In this document: piece by piece, positions 39,634 through 43,768 of the stretch
Numbering within the stretch: the stretch's first letter is position 1
Layout: each line of letters opens with the position of its first letter
Assembly (NCBI GenBank): GCA_026387795.1
Contig: JAPLLA010000053.1
Span: 1-43,768, forward strand
Reading direction: 5' to 3'
Length of the DNA stretch: 43,768 bases
Source: Candidatus Saganbacteria bacterium
Lineage (GTDB): Bacteria > Margulisbacteria > WOR-1 > JAPLLA01
The notes under the pieces: model-generated
What the model was told of the DNA's origin: nothing
The model's input: the letters and a program-made list of their open reading frames with translations, nothing else
The model's database searches: none
Translations under genes and position numbers: made by a program

Positions 39634-41013
39634 ATGGTTGGAGGATTGGGTCCCCTGGGACCAGGGAGCGGAGTTCGGTATGCGGCTTCTGGAACTGAGA
39701 CAGGATGTAAGGTGGTAGTGGCCTCTTCATTTAACAAACAGACGATTCGTGACATTGGAAACCAATTTAGAGGAAAGAAGGTTTTAATCCGGGTTGATTT
39801 TAACGGCACAGCCAAAGACGGGAAAACAAAATCAACTGGTAGGATCGATGCAGCGCTTGAAACTATCCAATATGTTTTAGATCAAGGTGCAGCACAGGTT
39901 ATTTTGATTTCTCATAATGGCAGGAATAAAGATATAGCCAAAGATGGGGCAGAGGTTTATTCCCTTGCTCCAGTGGCTTCCGCGCTTCAGGAAAGATTGA
40001 GTGCACAAATTGATCGGGTTGATTTTGTTTCCAGTTGCACTGCCCCTGTAACTTCAACTGCACGAGTAGTTTTAATGGAAAACACGCGGGTAGATGCCAG
40101 AGATGAAAAAGGTGATATTACTTATGCACAGGAAATTTTAGCAGCAGTCAGTCCGGACATTTATGTTTTAGATGGTTTTAGCGTTGCGCATCGCGACCAG
40201 GCTTCTGTAACTTTGCTGGCGCGTTTGATGAAAGATCAAGGAAAACCTGCAGTAGCAGGTGCGCTCCTAGCCAGGGAATACGAATTTTTTATAGACCGGG
40301 TTATAAAAAATCCCGCAAAACCATTTCTTGTATTTTTGGGTGGTTCAAAAGTTGGGGGAAAGGGAGGGAAGCTTCCTATTCTCACTGCGCTTTTGCCGGA
40401 AGTTGACAGGTTGGTGGTTGGAGGAGCAATGGCGTTTCCGTTTCTTTTGGCACAAGGTTTGGCTGTTGCTGAAATGGATCCGTTTAAAACTAAACCTGGG
40501 CGTAATGAGGAATTGGCAGAAGAGGTTAGACAAGCCAGAGCGATTTTAGAAGGGCCATATGGGTATAAGGTTTTGGTCCCTACTCAGGTAGTAGGTGTAG
40601 ATAAAAGCGAGATCGATGTTAGAACCACTGCAGTTCCTGCTGGTTTTGTAATGAGAGACAGCTTGATTTCTGGGCTTATGCCCCAGCTTAGTGTTGTTTC
40701 TTATGGAACGATCTTTTTTAACGGTACCTTTGGTGCGTACGAAGAAGATTTAGGGGGGCACGTAAAAGGTACGCACGAGGTTTTTGCTTTTATGGCCAGA
40801 GCTATTGCTACAGGAGCCATGACTATTCCTGGGGGAGGAGATACTGCGGAGGTTCTGAAAGGATTTAAAAAGACACCCGACGGCAATGGTGTCAAATTTG
40901 GGCATGAAACTACGGGTGGAGGTGCAAGCGGGGATCTTATTACACTTGGCTTTGCAGGACGTGCAGAAGAATTGGCTGGGTTCGCATGTTTAACGGATAG
41001 AATGGCTGCTTAA
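39634..41013 (+). CDS. pgk: Divergent phosphoglycerate kinase
   Basis: Glycolytic/gluconeogenic interconversion of 1,3-bisphosphoglycerate and 3-phosphoglycerate with ATP. ATG 39634 with GAGAGGAG about 10 nt upstream gives 459 aa, some 60 longer than usual, with a Gly-rich N-terminal extension of about 45 residues. Substrate and nucleotide residues are recognisable: KVLIRVDFNG, ILISHNGR, LMENTR, VAHRDQAS, FLGGSKVGGK, FFNGTFGAYEED, IPGGGDTAEVL and TTGGGASGDLI. Many surrounding consensus positions differ (SHLGRP to SHNGRN, DAFGTAHR to DGFSVAHR, NGPMGVFE to NGTFGAYE). It forms an operon with the TPI gene 19 nt downstream. Confidence 0.88.
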   Translation: MVGGLGPLGPGSGVRYAASGTETGCKVVVASSFNKQTIRDIGNQFRGKKVLIRVDFNGTAKDGKTKSTGRIDAALETIQYVLDQGAAQVILISHNGRNKDIAKDGAEVYSLAPVASALQERLSAQIDRVDFVSSCTAPVTSTARVVLMENTRVDARDEKGDITYAQEILAAVSPDIYVLDGFSVAHRDQASVTLLARLMKDQGKPAVAGALLAREYEFFIDRVIKNPAKPFLVFLGGSKVGGKGGKLPILTALLPEVDRLVVGGAMAFPFLLAQGLAVAEMDPFKTKPGRNEELAEEVRQARAILEGPYGYKVLVPTQVVGVDKSEIDVRTTAVPAGFVMRDSLISGLMPQLSVVSYGTIFFNGTFGAYEEDLGGHVKGTHEVFAFMARAIATGAMTIPGGGDTAEVLKGFKKTPDGNGVKFGHETTGGGASGDLITLGFAGRAEELAGFACLTDRMAA

Positions 41014-41032
41014 TAGAAAGGACGGGATAAAA

Positions 41033-41947
41033 ATGGGAGAAGTATCATTAGGTTCGGTTCAAACAGCTTGGAGGGCAAAGGCAGGGCAAAGGGGTTATAA
41101 TTTTGGATTCAATTTAAAAACATTATTACCAAGGCATTTAGATGTTTTTATTTGGGCTCAAGGTGCCAAGGATAATAAGGTTGCTCCAAGAGAGGGATTA
41201 GCGGTTACTGCTTTTTTCCCGCCTGTACAGATTCATTCTGCTGATACGCAAAGATTATTTGAAGGGAATGTGGGAGTGCAGGAAATTCACTGGGATAAGC
41301 CCGGTTCTCATACTGGGGCAGCTCACGCAGAAACTGTATTGTCTGATTTCCCGAGAATAAATGCCGTATTAGTAAACCATTCGGAAGTAATTGGTGAACA
41401 TGGAAGAACACTGGAACAAGCAGCAGGACAGCTAAAACAAGCTCTGCGTACTACAGAAAGTGGCAGAACTTTTAAGTTTATTACCATTTGTGTTGGGGAA
41501 GACCGTGCTACCTATGACAAAGGGACAGAAGCAGCAGCGGCTTATGTTCAAAACCAAGTCAGAACAATCTTGACCTTGGCTGGAGTTACTGAAGAAGACA
41601 TGGCTAGGATTGGAATTGCTTATGAACCGCGGTTTGCTATTCAAGTTGGAGATGTACCAGGAGTTCCGCCAACAGATGCGCATATTGCAAAAATGGGTTG
41701 GGCAATTCTGCAAGCAGCTGCAGAAGCAGTAAGCGTAGAAGGAATGTCTCAGATGTTTGCTTTGCAATACGGCGGAAGCATGAAAGGTCCGGACGATAAA
41801 ACCGCACCGGTCCAGCGCTTTGTGGGTCCGGGAAATAGTGTAGATGCGGATTTATATAATGGCGGTTTAATTGGAACTGCAGCAAAAGATCCTAAAGTTG
41901 CAGCTGCCATTGTAAATAGGGTTGTTCCGGTTCCAGTACAAGCCTAA
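41033..41947 (+). CDS. tpiA: Divergent triosephosphate isomerase
   Basis: Interconverts glyceraldehyde 3-phosphate and dihydroxyacetone phosphate. 304 aa, about 50 longer than typical TPI. Catalytic residues are in place: Asn27 and Lys29 (FNLKT), His116 (VNHSE) and Glu198 (IAYEP), with CVGE and YGGSM. Departures: HSERR reads HSEVIG, the loop-6 motif WAIGTG reads FAIQVGDVPG, and the phosphate-binding end is NGGLIGTAA after an extra segment (TAPVQRFVGPGNSVDADLY). It begins MGEVS, with the same first 14 nt as the HATPase gene at 17257, probably chance. In an operon with pgk; fba follows behind its own promoter. Confidence 0.85.
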   Translation: MGEVSLGSVQTAWRAKAGQRGYNFGFNLKTLLPRHLDVFIWAQGAKDNKVAPREGLAVTAFFPPVQIHSADTQRLFEGNVGVQEIHWDKPGSHTGAAHAETVLSDFPRINAVLVNHSEVIGEHGRTLEQAAGQLKQALRTTESGRTFKFITICVGEDRATYDKGTEAAAAYVQNQVRTILTLAGVTEEDMARIGIAYEPRFAIQVGDVPGVPPTDAHIAKMGWAILQAAAEAVSVEGMSQMFALQYGGSMKGPDDKTAPVQRFVGPGNSVDADLYNGGLIGTAAKDPKVAAAIVNRVVPVPVQA

Positions 41948-41965
41948 AAAACATTTGTCAAAAAA

Positions 41966-41993
41966 TGAAATTTTTGAAAACAGGGTGCGATAA
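41966..41993 (+). promoter_or_regulatory. Sigma-28-like promoter element, copy 5
   Basis: TGAAATTT (41966-41973), 12-nt spacer, TGCGATAA (41986-41993), in the TPI-aldolase gap. The leader to the aldolase ATG would be about 110 nt, the longest of the set. Confidence 0.6.
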
Positions 41994-42037
41994 GTAGGCA
42001 GCGGAGACAAATATACATTATACAGAATAATAAGGGG

Positions 42038-42109
42038 GTGGGAAGAATACAAGAAAACTTATGCACTTATGACTTAAGACTTAAGCATTTAATTAAAGGA
42101 GGAAAATAA
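42038..42109 (+). CDS. Possible 23-residue leader peptide before fba
   Basis: GTG at 42038 (MGRIQENLCTYDLRLKH...) runs to TAA 1 nt before the aldolase ATG and ends across its ribosome site. TAAGGGG just upstream is a weak ribosome site. It could couple translation to fba or be chance; length and composition give no further support. Confidence 0.25.
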   Translation: MGRIQENLCTYDLRLKHLIKGGK

Positions 42110-42110
42110 A

Positions 42111-43208
42111 ATGGATTTTGCAGTATTAGCACCGTTATCAGCGCATCCAACCCTAGGAGCAAGGAAAAATGGTAGAAATATTAGAACTATGGGTTTTGGC
42201 GAAATGTATAGGGTTCCGGTTGAAAAAGGGAATTTTGCGGTAGTTGCTTTTAATGGCCGAAATGTTCCTTTGCCTATGCCAGGTGGTTATGAAGAAGGTT
42301 ATGTTGGGCCTTCAACAGTAACGCCGGTTTTAAAAGCAGCTAAAGTATTAGAAGCTCCGGTTATCATCGAAATCGCCAGTAGCGAACTAGGTAAACCAGG
42401 TAAGTCATATACAGGTGTTTTGTCGAGGCATGATTTTGATTTAAGAGCTGGTCTATCTGCTTTTGTTAACCATGTTTTTGCAGAATATCAGAGGCTAGAC
42501 ATGGCTGGTATCCCTATAGGTATTCATTACGATCATGGCGACAAATTCGATGTTGCTAAAGCATGCGTTGAGGCAGGTTTTACTTCAGTGGCTATGGATG
42601 GGGGCAAGATAGCAGATTTTGCAACTTTGAAAGCCGAAGCGCGTAAATGGGTAGAGCATTTCCACCCATTAGGGGTTGGGGTTGAAGGAGAGATTGAAAC
42701 TGTGGGAGGAGAAGAACCAACAGATCCGCAAAAAGCTGTTGAGTTTGCTAGTGCAACAGGAGTAGATGTGCTTGTGGTTACTTTAAGCAAAAATCCTCAT
42801 GGTGGAATGCCAGGTACTTCGGTGATGGAATCACCACGATTGGCAGCTGCAAGACAAGCATTGCCTCAAATGCCGGTGAATTTGCACGGCGGTTCCGGAT
42901 TTGGGTTAGAAGTATTAACAAGGGCTTCAATGCAAGGTTTGTTCCAAAAGCTGAATTATGCTACGGAATTATTTGAAGCTATCGTTGGTGCTGTACCTGG
43001 ATGGCCGCAAGTTTTAAAAATGGCAGCTGGAAAACCTCAGGGTTCGCGTATTAAGGATTCCCGCGATGCTTTAGCTATGACGGACTTTTTGCTAAAGCTT
43101 ATGCCAAAAGAGGTAGTTGAAGCTGCTGAGCAAGCTGCCTATGCAAAAGCATTCGCAGTAATGCGGGCAGTTGGGAATGAAGGAACTGCTAAATTCTATT
43201 CTGCTTAG
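42111..43208 (+). CDS. fba: Class II (metal-dependent) fructose-bisphosphate aldolase-like protein
   Basis: Cleaves or forms fructose 1,6-bisphosphate. 365 aa with a 40-residue N-terminal extension before the usual start (GNFAVVAFNGRN). Class II signature residues: IHYDHGDKFD (catalytic Asp141, zinc His142), TSVAMDGGK, VEGEIETVGGEEPTDPQKA (zinc Glu region about 192-202), LSKNPHGGMPG (zinc His230) and NLHGGSG (zinc His259). The phosphate motif KxNxDTD reads KLNYATEL, losing one Asp, so the exact substrate (FBP, tagatose-BP or another ketose) is open. AAAGGAGG lies 8 nt before ATG 42111. Followed by a strong terminator. Confidence 0.88.
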   Translation: MDFAVLAPLSAHPTLGARKNGRNIRTMGFGEMYRVPVEKGNFAVVAFNGRNVPLPMPGGYEEGYVGPSTVTPVLKAAKVLEAPVIIEIASSELGKPGKSYTGVLSRHDFDLRAGLSAFVNHVFAEYQRLDMAGIPIGIHYDHGDKFDVAKACVEAGFTSVAMDGGKIADFATLKAEARKWVEHFHPLGVGVEGEIETVGGEEPTDPQKAVEFASATGVDVLVVTLSKNPHGGMPGTSVMESPRLAAARQALPQMPVNLHGGSGFGLEVLTRASMQGLFQKLNYATELFEAIVGAVPGWPQVLKMAAGKPQGSRIKDSRDALAMTDFLLKLMPKEVVEAAEQAAYAKAFAVMRAVGNEGTAKFYSA

Positions 43209-43220
43209 TTAGTTTGTTTA

Positions 43221-43263
43221 AAGGGGCGCTTCTTGGGATTTTTCCTGAGAAGCCCCCTTTTTC
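43221..43263 (+). terminator. Rho-independent terminator after fba
   Basis: AAGGGGCGCTTCT pairs with AGAAGCCCCCTT (one mismatch), inner TGGGA/TCCTG pairs around a T loop, and a T run follows. It lies 12 nt after the aldolase stop. Confidence 0.88.
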
Positions 43264-43302
43264 TTGGATTAAATAAGAAGCAATAAAAAAGTATCTAAAA
43301 AC

Positions 43303-43330
43303 TGATTTTTTTTATTGTTTCTATCGATAA
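43303..43330 (+). promoter_or_regulatory. Sigma-28-like promoter element, copy 6
   Basis: TGATTTTT (43303-43310), 12-nt spacer, ATCGATAA (43323-43330), between the fba terminator and the last gene, 48 nt before its ATG. Confidence 0.5.
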
Positions 43331-43378
43331 AAGTATAGGGAAAGTAATAAGTAAAAAATAAAAATAGGAGGGGTTAAA

Positions 43379-43768
43379 ATGGGTGATTCTATAGGACAGG
43401 GTGTTTTGGTTAGACCAGAGGCAAGAATTCCGCAAAGTTTATTGGCTTCAGCAACCAGATATTCTCGTACAGCCAGAATGTTGGGCAGGGATGCGGTTGC
43501 GCATTGGAATGCAGTAAATAGAAAAATATTAGATATGTTTGGGTTGAAAATCATTGGTGTAGAAGAAATGGAGCTAAAACCAGCAAGAGGGGCGGAAGGG
43601 GAATTGGAGGTTCTTTTAGGCCAGAGGGTTTGTCTGTCTATGGCGCTTTCTGCTTTGGCTGTAGCGCTAAAAGGACGAGGCGATTTGCTGGTGGTTCCCC
43701 AAGATAGACAAAAAGGATTAAAAGGTGCTTATAAGGAAATGGCAGACCTTAGAGCATCGGCAACCGAA
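43379..43768 (+). CDS. Unknown protein, 3' partial (runs off the window)
   Basis: An open frame of 130 codons without stop to the end of the window. ATG 43379 has AGGAGGGG about 5 nt upstream. The visible protein begins MGDSIGQGVLVRPEARIPQS, has a basic helix (RYSRTARMLGRDAVAHW) and a more hydrophobic segment (CLSMALSALAVALKGRGDLLVVPQD). No family is recognised. It stands alone behind a terminator and a copy of the shared promoter element, so it is probably part of the same regulon as tal and fba. Confidence 0.65.
   Translation, partial: MGDSIGQGVLVRPEARIPQSLLASATRYSRTARMLGRDAVAHWNAVNRKILDMFGLKIIGVEEMELKPARGAEGELEVLLGQRVCLSMALSALAVALKGRGDLLVVPQDRQKGLKGAYKEMADLRASATE

Noticed and set aside
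17257-41050. Shared first 14 nt (MGEVS) of the HATPase and TPI genes as a regulatory or duplicated element
   Set aside because: The identity ends after five codons, the upstream sequences differ, and the proteins are unrelated; chance is sufficient.

Overview
The window (about 42% GC by eye) looks like the chromosome of a Gram-negative (diderm) bacterium from a poorly cultured lineage. LPS transport genes (two LptF/LptG permeases, LptB, an LptD-like barrel), apolipoprotein N-acyltransferase and an outer-membrane barrel protein show that it has an outer membrane. The mixture of RicT/PSP1, split GlyQ/GlyS, a DUF3084-YqgF pair, many small palindromic repeats and several unrecognised proteins suggests a PVC-related or Omnitrophota-like candidate phylum. 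That placement is inference; no rRNA gene is present and no search was run.

Left arm, 1-11903 (+): rel (cut by the window edge), holB, ricT, a HIT protein, rpsU, lptF, a TPR protein, lptD, a lipoprotein and lnt, tightly packed with start/stop overlaps. 17204-11864 (-): a leftward set, fmdB-type zinc ribbon, dedA, trpD, lptB, lptG, DUF3084, yqgF-like, converging on lnt with a 40-nt overlap. Together these arms encode stringent response, replication and translation parts plus most of an envelope-building machine.

17239-23148 (+) is accessory: a soluble histidine-kinase-type ATPase, two proteins sharing a repeated TPR-plus-unknown module, and an orphan protein. Next come glyQ-glyS (glyS is frameshifted), another orphan and proS. 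29069-35393 is a purine cluster: two tandem PurF paralogs, a zinc-ribbon protein, purM (interrupted by an in-frame TAG), purN and purH. An outer-membrane barrel protein and a diacylglycerol-kinase-type lipid kinase follow, then tsaC on the minus strand.

38423-43768 (+) holds divergent central-carbon enzymes, transaldolase, PGK, TPI and class II aldolase, then the start of an unknown gene that runs off the window.

The most interesting signal is a repeated non-housekeeping promoter-like element, TGAAATTT-N12-NNCGATAA. It resembles a sigma-28/WhiG-type promoter and lies 24-118 nt upstream of the histidine-kinase operon, three orphan genes, transaldolase and aldolase, tying the accessory genes and the divergent sugar-phosphate enzymes into one apparent regulon. 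Other notable points are inverted pairs of covarying GGAAACC hairpins flanking purN-purH (REPIN-like), A/T-rich repeats inserted in frame into proS and a lipoprotein signal peptide, a 36-bp perfect palindrome inside glyS, and three lesions in core genes (glyS -1 shift, purM nonsense, LptB Walker A Gly to Glu) that may be real, recoded, or sequence errors.
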